Made by a program: the position numbers and the translations under genes. A stretch of 64,000 nt of DNA from assembly GCF_004366075.1 (NCBI RefSeq), contig NZ_SODU01000001.1, forward strand, positions 1,116,001 to 1,180,000, given 5' to 3'. Below the pieces are notes generated by a model. That model did not search any database. It was not told the DNA's origin and was given only the letters and a program-made list of their open reading frames with translations. Position 1 is the stretch's first letter; each line of letters begins with the position of its first letter. Origin of the DNA: Kribbella pratensis (GTDB lineage: Bacteria > Actinomycetota > Actinomycetes > Propionibacteriales > Kribbellaceae). Below are positions 49,555 through 58,956 of this stretch, in pieces.

Positions 49555-52280
49555 TGGGCGGCCTCGTGCCAGGTGCGGCCTACGCCTACTGAGACGTCGA
49601 GTGGGACGGCCATGTCGACGGCATGGCCCATGTCGTGGCGGACCAGGTCCTCGAGGGCCTGCCGCTCCCCCGGGGCGATCTCGAAGACGAGTTCGTCGTG
49701 GACCTGGAGAAGCATCCGGGACTTCAGGCCCGATTCGCGCAGCGACCGCTCGACCTTCAGCATCGCCATCTTGATGACGTCCGCGGCCGAGCCCTGGATC
49801 GGGGCGTTCAGCGCCATCCGCTCGGCCATCTCGCGGCGCTGCCGGTTGTCGCTGGTCAGGTCCGGCAGGTACCGCCGGCGACCCAGGATGGTCTCGGTGT
49901 ACCCGGTCTTGCCGGCGTCGATCACGATCGACCGCAGATAGTCCCGGACCCCGCCGAAGCCCTCGAAGTACTCGTCCATCAGGCCCTTGGCCTCGTCGAC
50001 GCCGATCTTCAGCTGCTGGCTCAGCCCGTACGCCGACAGGCCGTACGCGAGCCCGTAGTTCATCGCCTTGATCTTCGCGCGCTGCTCCTGGGTCACCGCG
50101 GACGGCTCGACCGAGAACACCCGGGACGCGGTCACCGAGTGGAAGTCCATCCCGGAGTTGAACGCGTCGATCAGGCCCTGGTCCTGCGACACGTGCGCCA
50201 TGATCCGCATCTCGATCTGGCTGTAGTCGGCCGACATCAGCGACTCGTTGCCCTCGCCGACCACGAACGCCTGCCGGATCCGGCGGCCCTCCTCGGTGCG
50301 GATCGGGATGTTCTGCAGGTTCGGCTCGGTCGAGCTCAGCCGGCCGGTCGCCGCGATGGTCTGGTTGAACGTGGTGTGGATCCGCCCGTCGCGCGGGCTG
50401 ATCGTCTTCAGCAGCCCCTCGACGGTCTGCCGCAGCCGGGTCGCGTCCCGGTGCGCCAGCAGGTACGCCAGGAAGGGGTGCTCGGTCTTCTCGAACAGCG
50501 CCTGCAGCGAGTCCGCGTCCGTGGTGTACCCGGTCTTGGTCCGCTTCGTCTTCGGCATCTGCAGCTCGTCGAACAGCACCACCTGCAGCTGCTTCGGCGA
50601 CCCGAGGTTGATCTCCTTGCCGATCACCTCGTACGCCGCTGTGGCCGCCTCCCGGACACCGGTGGCGAATCGCTCCTCGAGCTGCTCCAGGTACGGCCGG
50701 TCGACCGCGATACCGTCCCGCTCCATGGCCGCGATCACCTGGATCAGCGGCAGCTCGACGTCCGCGAGCAGCGCCGTACCGGCCTGCTTCTCGAGCTCGC
50801 CGTCGAGGGTGTCGGCGAGGTCCGCGATCGCGCGGGCGCGCAGCATCGTGTGGTCCGCGGCCGGGCCGCCCTCGACGTCGTCGAAGCTGAGCTGGCCGTT
50901 CTCGGCCTCCTCGTTGCGCAGCTCGCGCTTGAGGTACCGCACCGTCAGGTCGGCCAGGTCGTACGCCCGCTGGTCCGGGCGGACCAGATACGCACTGAGC
51001 TGGGTGTCCGAGTTGAGGCCGCCGAGTGTCCAGCCGCGCTCCAGGAAGCCCAGCAGCGGACCCTTCGCGTCGTGCAGCGCCTTGGGCTGCTTCTCGTCGG
51101 CGAGCCACGCCTGCCAGGCCGCGTCGTCGTCCGGCGTCATCGTGGTCGGGTCGAACCAGGCCGCCGCACCGGACGCGGTCGCGAGCGCGAGGCCGGTGAT
51201 CTCGCCGGTGCCGCCGCCCCAGCTCCCCTGCACCGCGACGCCGACCCGCTCGCCGCCGCTCACGTGCTCCTTCAGCCAGGCCGCCACCTCGCCCGGCTTC
51301 AGCTGGACGCCGTCCAGCTCGAACCCGTGGTCGACCGTCGCGTCGACCTCCTCGTGCTCGGCGACCAGCCGCTCGCGCAGGACCCGGAACTCCAGGCTGT
51401 CGAACAGCGTGTGCACCTTCTCCCGGTCCCACGGCACCCGGACCAGGTCGTCGACCGTGACGTCCAGCGTCAGGTCGCGGACCAGTTCGTTGATCTGCCG
51501 GTTCCGGATCACGTCGGCGAGGTGCTCACGCAGCGACTCACCGGCCTTGCCCTTGATCTCGTTCACCCGGTCGACCACGTCGTTCAGCGAGCCGAACTGG
51601 TTCAGCCACTTGGCCGCCGTCTTCGGGCCGACCCCGGGCACACCCGGCAGGTTGTCGCTCTGCTCTCCCACCAGGGCGGCGAGATCCGGGTACAGCCGCG
51701 GCCCCACGCCATACTTCTCCTCGACCGCGGCCGGGTCCATCCGGGCGATCTCGGACACGCCGCGCTTCGGGTACAGCACCGTGACGTCCTCGCTGACCAG
51801 CTGGAACGCGTCCCGGTCACCGCTGCTGATCAGCACCTCGAAGCCCTGGTCGGCCGCCTGCGTGGCGAGCGTCGCGATGATGTCGTCGGCCTCCCAGCCG
51901 TCGATCTCCGTGGTCGGGATCCGGAGCGCCTCCAGCACCTCCTTGACCAGCGAGATCTGCCCCTTGAACTCGTCCGGCGACTTCGACCGGCCCGCCTTGT
52001 ACTCCGTGTACTGCTCGGAGCGGAAGGTCTTGCGGGACACGTCGAACGCGACGCAGACATGCGTGGGCTGCTCGTCGCGGAGCATGTTGATCAGCATCGA
52101 GGTGAACCCGTACACCGCGTTGGTGTGCTGCCCGGTGGTGGTGGAGAAGTTCTCCACCGGGAGCGCGTAGAACGCCCGGTAGGCCAGCGAGTGCCCGTCC
52201 AGCAGCAGGATCCGCGGCCGGCCTGCGCCGGCCTGAACGGTGTCCTTGGTCATCGTCGAAGTGTCTGTATCTGGAGCCAC
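49551..52280 (-). CDS. polA: DNA polymerase I
   Basis: A 909-residue polymerase. The N-terminal 5'-nuclease domain is seen in LLLDGHSLAYRAFYALP, DDIIATLATQAADQGF and GDRDAFQLVSEDVTVLYP. The middle 3'-exonuclease-like domain has lost its DEDD catalytic acids, as in other actinobacterial PolA. The polymerase part carries SADYSQIEMRIMAHVS (motif A), AKIKAMNYGLAYGLSAYGL (motif B) and MLLQVHDELVFE (motif C). It repairs and processes Okazaki fragments. GTG at 52280; an ATG at 52253 is an alternative start. In Mycobacterium polA and rpsA are adjacent; here 12 kb separates them. Confidence 0.96.
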   Translation of the reverse strand: MAPDTDTSTMTKDTVQAGAGRPRILLLDGHSLAYRAFYALPVENFSTTTGQHTNAVYGFTSMLINMLRDEQPTHVCVAFDVSRKTFRSEQYTEYKAGRSKSPDEFKGQISLVKEVLEALRIPTTEIDGWEADDIIATLATQAADQGFEVLISSGDRDAFQLVSEDVTVLYPKRGVSEIARMDPAAVEEKYGVGPRLYPDLAALVGEQSDNLPGVPGVGPKTAAKWLNQFGSLNDVVDRVNEIKGKAGESLREHLADVIRNRQINELVRDLTLDVTVDDLVRVPWDREKVHTLFDSLEFRVLRERLVAEHEEVDATVDHGFELDGVQLKPGEVAAWLKEHVSGGERVGVAVQGSWGGGTGEITGLALATASGAAAWFDPTTMTPDDDAAWQAWLADEKQPKALHDAKGPLLGFLERGWTLGGLNSDTQLSAYLVRPDQRAYDLADLTVRYLKRELRNEEAENGQLSFDDVEGGPAADHTMLRARAIADLADTLDGELEKQAGTALLADVELPLIQVIAAMERDGIAVDRPYLEQLEERFATGVREAATAAYEVIGKEINLGSPKQLQVVLFDELQMPKTKRTKTGYTTDADSLQALFEKTEHPFLAYLLAHRDATRLRQTVEGLLKTISPRDGRIHTTFNQTIAATGRLSSTEPNLQNIPIRTEEGRRIRQAFVVGEGNESLMSADYSQIEMRIMAHVSQDQGLIDAFNSGMDFHSVTASRVFSVEPSAVTQEQRAKIKAMNYGLAYGLSAYGLSQQLKIGVDEAKGLMDEYFEGFGGVRDYLRSIVIDAGKTGYTETILGRRRYLPDLTSDNRQRREMAERMALNAPIQGSAADVIKMAMLKVERSLRESGLKSRMLLQVHDELVFEIAPGERQALEDLVRHDMGHAVDMAVPLDVSVGVGRTWHEAAH

Positions 52281-52327
52281 ACACCGACTCTAGTGGTTCC
52301 CACCGACAGTTCTGACACACTGCTTCC

Positions 52328-52747
52328 GTGACAGACGAATCGAACCTCGGGCCAGGTATGAGCGTGGAGGGCACTCTCCTCCAGTTGATGGGGATCGTTG
52401 TCAGCGAGGCGTCTCCCGAGCGGGTCGTCGCGACGATGCCGGTCAAGGGCAACACGCAGCCCTACGGTCTGCTGCACGGCGGCGCGTCCTGTGTGCTGGC
52501 CGAGAGCCTCGGCTCGATCGGGTCGGCGCTGCACGCCGCGGCGTCCGGGAAGGTCGCGGTCGGCGTCGACATCAACGCGACCCACCACCGAGCGGTCCGC
52601 GACGGGGTCGTCACCGGCGTCGCGACACCGATCTACCTCGGCCGCACCACCACGTCGTACGAGGTGGTCGTCACCGACGACCGGGACAAGCGCGTGTGCA
52701 CCGCCCGGATCACTTGTCAGCTGATTCAGGCGCCGCCCGGGAGCTGA
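52328..52747 (+). CDS. Hotdog-fold thioesterase (PaaI/MenI type)
   Basis: A 139-residue hotdog thioesterase. The active-site segment reads GLLHGGASCVLAESLGSIGS, where His and Glu form the catalytic machinery of the DHNA-CoA/PaaI group. The second strand pair is VGVDINATHHRAV. Such enzymes hydrolyse acyl-CoA thioesters, for instance in menaquinone synthesis or aromatic degradation; the substrate is not obvious. GTG at 52328 starts 47 bases from the divergent polA start. Its 3' end overlaps the convergent GNAT gene by 38 bases. Confidence 0.9.
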   Translation: MTDESNLGPGMSVEGTLLQLMGIVVSEASPERVVATMPVKGNTQPYGLLHGGASCVLAESLGSIGSALHAAASGKVAVGVDINATHHRAVRDGVVTGVATPIYLGRTTTSYEVVVTDDRDKRVCTARITCQLIQAPPGS

Positions 52748-53303
52748 CGGCGCGGCGGGCGACGGCCGAGCGGCGCGACGACAGCAGGGCGAGCAGGTTC
52801 GGCGCGTGCTCGGCGGTGAGCCGCCGACGTACGGTGTGGGTGCTCGCGAACCGCAGTACGCCGGCCTGCCCGAGGCCGAGGCGGGCGAGGAAACGGTTGG
52901 CCTCGCGGGCGATCGCGGGCGCGACCACGGCCAGGTGGACGCAGCTCTCGTGCTCGGCCCAGGTGACCGCTTCCGCGATCAGCGCCTTGCCGAGGCCGTG
53001 CCGGCGGGACGTGTCGCTGACGTGCAGGTACTCGACCGTGACGGTCGAGTCTTCGTGCAGCGGACTGATCACGGTCCGGCGCAGATACGCCATACCGTGC
53101 ACGTGACCATCCAGCTCGACCACCAGCAGCCGGCCGAACGGGTCGTTCAGATGCTTGCTGACGGCAACCTCGGCCGCGGCGACCGACGGCGGCGCCGGGA
53201 GCCGGGACGGCAGACCGGCAGCGGTGCTGAGCTCACGCCACAGCGTCACCAGCGCGCCGGCGTCACCCGGCTGGGCGTCCCTCACCTCGACGGCAGCCAC
53301 CAC
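52710..53303 (-). CDS. GNAT family N-acetyltransferase
   Basis: A 197-residue acetyltransferase with the GNAT fold. It opens VEVRDAQPGDAGALVTLWREL. Motif A for acetyl-CoA binding reads LHVSDTSRRHGLGKALIAEA (an R-x-x-G-x-G/A-like loop), followed by VTWAEHESCVHLAVVAPAIA. The last 40 residues are basic and probably disordered. GTG at 53303 was chosen for the preceding GGGAGGTCGCT. The terminal 38 bases overlap the thioesterase gene. Substrate unknown; the order polA, thioesterase, GNAT is a familiar actinobacterial neighbourhood. Confidence 0.83.
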   Translation of the reverse strand: MVAAVEVRDAQPGDAGALVTLWRELSTAAGLPSRLPAPPSVAAAEVAVSKHLNDPFGRLLVVELDGHVHGMAYLRRTVISPLHEDSTVTVEYLHVSDTSRRHGLGKALIAEAVTWAEHESCVHLAVVAPAIAREANRFLARLGLGQAGVLRFASTHTVRRRLTAEHAPNLLALLSSRRSAVARRAVSSRAAPESADK

Positions 53304-53414
53304 AGCGACCTCCCGGTACGGTCCACCCCCGAGGTGAACAGACGGGCGGATACGCTCGTCCTCGCGCAACAGTAGGCCCTCGGGAGTCACATGCAAAGCT
53401 GAGCGGAGATCAGT

Positions 53415-54155
53415 TTGTTCATCGGAATCGGGACCGTCGTGAACGTCGCGACAGTGCTCGTCGGTTCGATACTCGGCGTACTCGTCGGACACCGGCTCAG
53501 TCACCGGACGCGCGACCTCGTCACCGACGCGCTCGGACTCGTCACGCTCCTGATCGCGATCAGCTCGGCACTCACCGTAGGTGACAAGGTGCTGAGCGAC
53601 GCCGTCGGCAGCAGTGCGCCGATCCTGATCGTGCTCGGCGCGATGCTGATCGGCGGGATCCTCGGCTCGGTGCTGCGGATCGAGCAGCGGCTGGAGGACT
53701 TCGGCGGCTGGATGCAGCGCCGGTTCGACCGTGGCGAGGGGCGGAGCACGTTCGTCGAGGGGTTCGTGTCCGCCTCGATGGTGTTCTGCGTCGGGCCGCT
53801 CACCTTCCTCGGCTCACTGTCCGACGGCCTCGGGCGCGGCGCCGATCAGCTGTTCCTCAAGGCGGTGCTGGACGGCTTCGCGTCGATCGCGTTCGCCGCG
53901 TCCTTCGGCTGGGGCGTGGCGGCTTCCGCCTTGGTCGTCCTCGTGATCCAGGGCTCGATGACGGCCGTCGGAGCGTTACTGGGCGACGTACTGCCGCAGG
54001 CCCACGTGACCGCGCTCGGAGCCACCGGCGGAGTGATGCTGATCGGCGTGGCGCTGCGCCTGCTGAAGCTCAAGCAGGTCGCTGTCGCCGACCTGCTGCC
54101 CGCGTTGATCGTGGCGCCGCTGCTGGTTCAGTTGCTCGTTGTCATCCGCAACTGA
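53415..54155 (+). CDS. DUF554 family membrane protein
   Basis: A 246-residue integral membrane protein of the DUF554 (YdfK-like) family. Seven hydrophobic segments are visible, starting GIGTVVNVATVLVGSILGVLV. Conserved elements are LGAMLIGGILGSVLRIEQRL, FVEGFVSASMVFCVGPLTFLG, LKAVLDGFASIAFAASFGWG and VTALGATGGVMLIGVALRLL. The family may be transporters; no substrate is assigned. TTG at 53415 follows GCGGAGATCAGT. Its last codons lie within a strong hairpin shared with the end of livF. Confidence 0.88.
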   Translation: MFIGIGTVVNVATVLVGSILGVLVGHRLSHRTRDLVTDALGLVTLLIAISSALTVGDKVLSDAVGSSAPILIVLGAMLIGGILGSVLRIEQRLEDFGGWMQRRFDRGEGRSTFVEGFVSASMVFCVGPLTFLGSLSDGLGRGADQLFLKAVLDGFASIAFAASFGWGVAASALVVLVIQGSMTAVGALLGDVLPQAHVTALGATGGVMLIGVALRLLKLKQVAVADLLPALIVAPLLVQLLVVIRN

Positions 54156-54165
54156 ACCAGCAGCG
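54118..54165. terminator. Bidirectional terminator overlapping the end of the DUF554 gene
   Basis: CGCTGCTGGTTCAGTTGC (54118-54135) pairs perfectly over 18 bases with GCAACTGAACCAGCAGCG (54148-54165), with a 12-base loop. The DUF554 stop codon (54153-54155) is inside the second arm, and livF ends 7 bases further on. The hairpin can end transcripts from both sides. Confidence 0.85.
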
Positions 54166-54171
54166 CTCGCA

Positions 54172-54888
54172 TCAGTCCTCGCCGAGATAGGCCTTGCGGA
54201 CCGAGTCGTTCACCAGCAGGTCCCGGCCGCTGCCGGACAGCACGACCTTCCCGACCTCGAGCACGTACCCGTAGTCGGCCCGCTTCAGCGCGGCCTGGGC
54301 GTTCTGCTCGACCAGCAGGATCGTCGTACCCTGCCGCTGCAACTCGCTCACCGTGGTCATGATCCGCTTCATCATGATCGGCGACAGACCCATCGACGGC
54401 TCGTCCAGCATCAGCAGCTTCGGCCGGCACATCATCGCCCGGCCCATCGCCAGCATCTGCTGCTCACCGCCGGAGAACGTACCGGCCGGCTGCTTGCGCC
54501 GCTCCCCCAGGATCGGGAACAGGTCGTACGCCGCCTGCAGGTCGGAGCGCACGCCCCCGGGATCGCGGCGGGAGAACGCGCCGAGCATCAGGTTCTCCTC
54601 GACCGACAGCCGCGGGAAGATCCGCCGGCCCTCGGGCGAGTGCGCCAGACCGCGGGTGACGATGTCGTGCGCCGCCACGTGGTCGATCCGCTCGCCCTGG
54701 AACCAGATCTCCCCGCCGGTCGGCCGGAGCAGGCCCGAGATCGTCTTCAGCGTGGTGGTCTTGCCGGCGCCGTTGGTGCCGATCAGCGACACCACCTGCC
54801 CCTGCTCCACGCTGAAGCTGATCTTCTTCACCGCAAGGATCTTGCCGTAGGCAACTTCCAGGTCCTTGACCTCGAGCATCGCGCTCAT
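54172..54888 (-). CDS. livF: Branched-chain amino acid ABC transporter ATPase LivF
   Basis: A 238-residue ATPase. Walker A is GTNGAGKTTT (about 38-47), signature FSGGEQQMLAMGRAM, Walker B KLLMLDEPSMGLSP. The segment RGLAHSPEGRRIFPRLSVEE and the switch-region VSELQRQGTTILLVEQNAQ are typical of LivF. It pairs with LivG on the cytosolic face of the permease to import branched-chain amino acids or related compounds. ATG at 54888 overlaps the livG stop (ATGA at 54885-54888). Last gene of the operon. Confidence 0.95.
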   Translation of the reverse strand: MSAMLEVKDLEVAYGKILAVKKISFSVEQGQVVSLIGTNGAGKTTTLKTISGLLRPTGGEIWFQGERIDHVAAHDIVTRGLAHSPEGRRIFPRLSVEENLMLGAFSRRDPGGVRSDLQAAYDLFPILGERRKQPAGTFSGGEQQMLAMGRAMMCRPKLLMLDEPSMGLSPIMMKRIMTTVSELQRQGTTILLVEQNAQAALKRADYGYVLEVGKVVLSGSGRDLLVNDSVRKAYLGED

Positions 54889-55847
54889 GACCGGCCCTCC
54901 TCGTCGGCGACCGTCGTGTCCTGGACGTGGGCGTCCTGCACGTCGACGTCGTCCTCCTCGTCCTCGCCGGTCCCGATGTAGGCCTCGATCACCCGCGGGT
55001 CGGACTGCACCTCCTCGGGCGTGCCCTCGATCAGGGCCTCGCCCTGGACCAGGCACAGCACCCGGTCGCAGAGGTTGAAGATGAACCGCATGTCGTGCTC
55101 GATCACCACGACCGCCAGGCCCGAGTCCCGGATCTTGAAGATCAGGTCACTGGCCTGCCGGGTCTCCTGCGGGTTCATCCCGGCCGTGGGCTCGTCCAGC
55201 AGGATGAGCTTCGGGTCGGTGGCCAGCGCCCGCGCGATCTCGAGCCGGCGCTGGTCGCCGTACGGCATGTTCCGGGCCAGGTGCTCGGCCGACCGGCCGA
55301 GGCCGACGAAGTCGAGCAGTTCCTGCGCCCGGGCCCGGGTCGCCTCCTCCTCGCGATGGAACTTCGGCCCGCGCAGCACCGAGGTGAGCGCGCCCGCGCT
55401 GGTCCGGCAGTACCGCCCGACCATCACGTTCTCCAGCGCGGTCATGTTCGCGAACAACCGGATGTTCTGGAACGTCCGCGCCATCCCGGCCCGGACAACC
55501 GCCCGCGGCTTGGGCGGCAACGGCGACAGCGGCTCCAGCGGCGGCACCGGTACGGCTTCGACGGTCTGCCCCTTCTTGGGACGGATCGCCTTCGCCGGCT
55601 TCCGCGGCAGGCCGGCGAACCGGACCTGACCGCTTGTCGGCTTGTAGAGCCCGGTGAGGCAGTTGAAGAACGTCGTCTTGCCGGCACCGTTCGGGCCGAT
55701 CAGACCGACGATCTCACCCTCGCGGACAGTCAGGTTGACGTCGTTCACGGCCAGCAGACCGCCGAACCGCATCGTCACACCAGTGGCCTCGAGCACCGTC
55801 GCACCGGTCACCTCGGGGCGCACCCGCTCCTGCTCGGCGATGGTCAT
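54885..55847 (-). CDS. livG: Branched-chain amino acid ABC transporter ATPase LivG
   Basis: A 320-residue ATPase. Walker [11 protein letters not shown] (about residues 49-58) and signature [16 protein letters not shown], with Walker [15 protein letters not shown] and the LivG-type [21 protein letters not shown] Pro/Lys-rich stretch of about 35 residues ([17 protein letters not shown]) is inserted before the Q-loop helix, and the C-terminal 30 residues are acidic. Both are additions to the usual 255-residue protein. The ATG at 55847 overlaps the livM stop, so translation is coupled. Confidence 0.95.
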   Translation of the reverse strand: MTIAEQERVRPEVTGATVLEATGVTMRFGGLLAVNDVNLTVREGEIVGLIGPNGAGKTTFFNCLTGLYKPTSGQVRFAGLPRKPAKAIRPKKGQTVEAVPVPPLEPLSPLPPKPRAVVRAGMARTFQNIRLFANMTALENVMVGRYCRTSAGALTSVLRGPKFHREEEATRARAQELLDFVGLGRSAEHLARNMPYGDQRRLEIARALATDPKLILLDEPTAGMNPQETRQASDLIFKIRDSGLAVVVIEHDMRFIFNLCDRVLCLVQGEALIEGTPEEVQSDPRVIEAYIGTGEDEEDDVDVQDAHVQDTTVADEEGRS

Positions 55848-57559
55848 TTGGCCTCCTCGACGATCAGGCGTTCTTCCTCGACCGCGACGGCCAGCTCCTC
55901 GTCCTCTTCGTGGAACTCGAGCTGCCTTCGTCTGCTCGCGACCAGCCCCTCCGGCCGGAACCGCATCATCAGCACCAGCAGCAGACCGAACATCAGCAGC
56001 CGGTACTCCGAGAAGAACCGCAGTTTCTCCGGCAGCAGCTTCAGGATCGTTGCTCCCAGCAACACACCGGCGATGGTGCCCATACCGCCGAGTACGATCG
56101 CCGCGAGCAGGAACGCCGACTCGATGAACTGGTACTGGTCCGGGCTGACCGCCGCGTCCTGGTGGGCCTTGATGGTGCCGGCCAGACCGGCCAGGAAGGC
56201 GCCGACCGCGAACGCGAGCAGCTTCAGCCCGAACACGTTCACGCCCATCGCCTCGGCGGCCTTCTCGTCCTCCCGGATCGCCACCCAGCCGCGGCCGATC
56301 CGGCTGTTGTTCAGCCGGGAGAAGACCAGGATGACGAAGCCGATCAGGATCAGCAGCAGGAAGTAGTAGTTCGAGAACCGGCCCAGCTCGATCCCCGCGA
56401 CCATGTGCTCGTCGCCGAAGTTGAACCCGCCGATCGACAGGTCCGGGATGCCCGGGATGCCGTTCGGTCCGTTGGTCAGGTTCGGGCCGTTGTTGCCGTC
56501 CAGGTTGCCCATCGAGAACCGGAAGATCTCACCGAAGCCGAGCGTCACGATGGCCAGGTAGTCGCCCGAGACCCGCAGCGTCGGCGTACCGATGATGAGA
56601 CCCAGCGTCGCGGACACACCCGCACCGACCAGCATCACGACCAGGAACGGCGGCTTCCACCCGACGGTGGCGAACGCCGAGGTCGACAGCACCGCGGCCG
56701 TGTAGGAGCCGGCCCCGAGGAACGCGATGTACCCGAGGTCGAGCAGGCCGGCCAGGCCGACCACGATGTTCAGGCCCATCGCGGTCGCACCGAAGATCAG
56801 CACCTGGTTCGCGATCGACATGTTCGCGTCCGACCCGTTCTGTGTGAACGGGAACAGGAACGCCACCACGAACGCGGACAGCGTGAGCACCTTGCTGTGC
56901 CGCTGCCCGACGTGACCGACGAAGCTCATCGAGCCGGTCCGGAACAACGCCGTCGCGACCACAGCGATGAACACCAGGCAGAGAATGAACGACCAGGCGT
57001 CCTGCAGGCCCAGCGCGTACGCCGCGGCGAACAGCACCGCGGCCATCAGCACCGCGATCATGAGGATCTCGGACCAGGCCGGCAGCCTCGCCGCACTCAT
57101 GTCCCGCAACTGCCGCAACGGCAGCAACCAGCCCGAGACCGCGAGCAACAGCGCGCCCACGAGCGAGATGTAGGCGCCCGGGTTCACGTTGATCAGACCG
57201 TCGGACTCGGTGCCGATCGCGACCACGACCAGCACCATGTAGAGCGCCAGGCCGGCACCGAGCGCCCGGATACCGAGCGTGGCGTCCAGCCAGGAACCCA
57301 GCTTGGTCAGCGGGCCCTTCTCCGCCAGCAGCAGCACCAGGGCCAGCACCGCACCGATGATTGCGAGGATCTGCAGGCCACCGGGGTAGAAGTTGATCGA
57401 CAGGTCGTTCAGGATCTGGCCGTCGTAGCTCCAGGACAGGAACGACCCGACGATCAGCAGCGCCACGCCGGCGATGCCCATCGGCCACGCGATCGGCTTG
57501 CCCGGCTTCGCCACCGGGGACTCCGAGGCCTCGTCCACAGGCGTCTTCACATGTGTCAT
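55844..57559 (-). CDS. livM: Branched-chain amino acid ABC transporter permease LivM
   Basis: A 571-residue permease, longer than the usual 330-420. The N-terminal 210 residues add several helices ([40 protein letters not shown]) before the canonical LivM core, which starts at [20 protein letters not shown] and [17 protein letters not shown]. The transporter loop reads [20 protein letters not shown]. It forms the membrane channel with LivH. The overlong N-terminus is common in actinobacteria. The ATG at 57559 overlaps the livH stop by four bases. Confidence 0.95.
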   Translation of the reverse strand: MTHVKTPVDEASESPVAKPGKPIAWPMGIAGVALLIVGSFLSWSYDGQILNDLSINFYPGGLQILAIIGAVLALVLLLAEKGPLTKLGSWLDATLGIRALGAGLALYMVLVVVAIGTESDGLINVNPGAYISLVGALLLAVSGWLLPLRQLRDMSAARLPAWSEILMIAVLMAAVLFAAAYALGLQDAWSFILCLVFIAVVATALFRTGSMSFVGHVGQRHSKVLTLSAFVVAFLFPFTQNGSDANMSIANQVLIFGATAMGLNIVVGLAGLLDLGYIAFLGAGSYTAAVLSTSAFATVGWKPPFLVVMLVGAGVSATLGLIIGTPTLRVSGDYLAIVTLGFGEIFRFSMGNLDGNNGPNLTNGPNGIPGIPDLSIGGFNFGDEHMVAGIELGRFSNYYFLLLILIGFVILVFSRLNNSRIGRGWVAIREDEKAAEAMGVNVFGLKLLAFAVGAFLAGLAGTIKAHQDAAVSPDQYQFIESAFLLAAIVLGGMGTIAGVLLGATILKLLPEKLRFFSEYRLLMFGLLLVLMMRFRPEGLVASRRRQLEFHEEDEELAVAVEEERLIVEEAK

Positions 57560-58872
57560 GCCCGGTCCACCACCCTCGCGCCGAGCAGGCCCTGCGGCCT
57601 GAAGACCAGAACCAGAATCAGGATCACGAACGCCCAGACGTCCTTCCAGGTGCTACCGCCGAACTGGCCCGGGATGTACTGCGTGGCCATCGCCTCGACC
57701 ACGCCGAGGACCAGACCACCGACGACCGCGCCGTACACGTTGCCGATACCGCCCAGGACCGCGGCGGTGAACGCCTTCAGACCGGCCAGGAAGCCCATCC
57801 GGAAGTCGATGTTGTTGTTCTGCAGGCCCTGCGAGACACCAGCGATCGACGCCAGCACCGCGCCGAGGGCGAACGCGACCACGATGATCCGGTCCACGTT
57901 GATACCCATCAGCCGAGCGGTGTCCGGGTCCTGCGACACCGCCTGCATACCGCGGCCCAGCCGGGTCCGGTTGATGAAGAACCACAGCAGTACGGCGCAG
58001 ACCGCGAGTGCCGCGACCGTGAAGATCGCCGACCGCTGGATGGTCACCCCGCCGACCTGTAGCGCCTTGCCGGTCACCACGTCGAGCTGCGGGAACGGGA
58101 TGCGCGCCTTCGCGCTCGGCCACTCGACCTTGTTGATCAGCACCTTGAACAGGATCCAGCCGACCTCCGCGGTGACCGCGGCCACCCCGGCGCTGACGGC
58201 TACCGCGCGGACGCCGACCCGGACCCGCGCATGCGACTTCGTCGCCTCGCCGGCCGTCATGCCGACCGCCGTACCCACGAGCGCGCCGCCGACGATCGCT
58301 ACCACGACGTACAGCGCGGAGAGATCGGTGCTGATCAGCAGGACGACGATCCACAGTGCCACCGCACCGGCCGCGCCGCCGAGCAGTGGGGCCCGGTCGT
58401 GCCACTTGCTGACTGGGTGGTCGAGGTTCGCCTCGGTCTGCCGGTTACCTGCGACGTAGCCGGCCGCGATCGCGAGCCCGGCGAACACCACCACGGTCCA
58501 GGCCGGGCGCTCGTAGAACAGCCGGATGAACTCCTGCAGGAACACGGAGATACCGATCGCCGTGATCAGCGGTGCGAGTCGTGGCGCGTTCCGCAGGGGA
58601 CGGTACGCGACACGTTCCATCAGCACCGCGGTACTGACCGACGCGAGCATCGCGCCGACGATCATCACCGGCAGGATCCAGACGCTGGTCTCACCGTTGA
58701 AGAACAACAGGTACGTCGTCAGCGCGCCGAACGCGCCGATCATGAACACCTCGCCGTGGGCGAAGTTGATGAGCTGCACGATGCCGTACACGACCGTGTA
58801 CCCGACCGCGATCAGGGCGTACAGCGAGCCCAAGGTCAACCCGTTGACGAGTTGCTGGAGAAACTGGTCCAC
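57556..58872 (-). CDS. livH: Branched-chain amino acid ABC transporter permease LivH
   Basis: A 438-residue permease. The N-terminus is classical LivH (QQLVNGLTLGSLYALIAVGY, TVVYGIVQLINFAHGEVFMI). An extra 100-residue helical insert follows AYRPLRNAPRLAPLITAIGI, and the core ends with QDPDTARLMGINVDRIIVVA and AVLGGIGNVYGAVVGGLVLG. GTG at 58872. It is separated from livK by a strong hairpin, so the binding protein is probably made in excess over the permease subunits. Confidence 0.95.
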   Translation of the reverse strand: MDQFLQQLVNGLTLGSLYALIAVGYTVVYGIVQLINFAHGEVFMIGAFGALTTYLLFFNGETSVWILPVMIVGAMLASVSTAVLMERVAYRPLRNAPRLAPLITAIGISVFLQEFIRLFYERPAWTVVVFAGLAIAAGYVAGNRQTEANLDHPVSKWHDRAPLLGGAAGAVALWIVVLLISTDLSALYVVVAIVGGALVGTAVGMTAGEATKSHARVRVGVRAVAVSAGVAAVTAEVGWILFKVLINKVEWPSAKARIPFPQLDVVTGKALQVGGVTIQRSAIFTVAALAVCAVLLWFFINRTRLGRGMQAVSQDPDTARLMGINVDRIIVVAFALGAVLASIAGVSQGLQNNNIDFRMGFLAGLKAFTAAVLGGIGNVYGAVVGGLVLGVVEAMATQYIPGQFGGSTWKDVWAFVILILVLVFRPQGLLGARVVDRA

Positions 58873-58906
58873 GTCGACCTCCCATCTGCCTCGGTTGTGA
58901 CATGTG

Positions 58907-58937
58907 TCGGGGGTGGGAGGATCCCTCCCACCCCCGA
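58907..58937 (-). terminator. Intra-operon hairpin between livK and livH
   Basis: TCGGGGGTGGGAGG (58907-58920) pairs with CCTCCCACCCCCGA (58924-58937) around a 3-base loop, in the 84-base gap between livK and livH. It has the strength of a terminator or processing stop; leaky termination would set the ratio of binding protein to permease. Confidence 0.8.
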
Positions 58938-58956
58938 GACATGAGGTCGACCCTGC

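Noticed and set aside
49623..52331. Long plus-strand open frame of about 902 codons opposite polA
   Set aside because: PolA motifs are complete on the minus strand; the plus frame is rich in Arg, Val and Gln, without domains.
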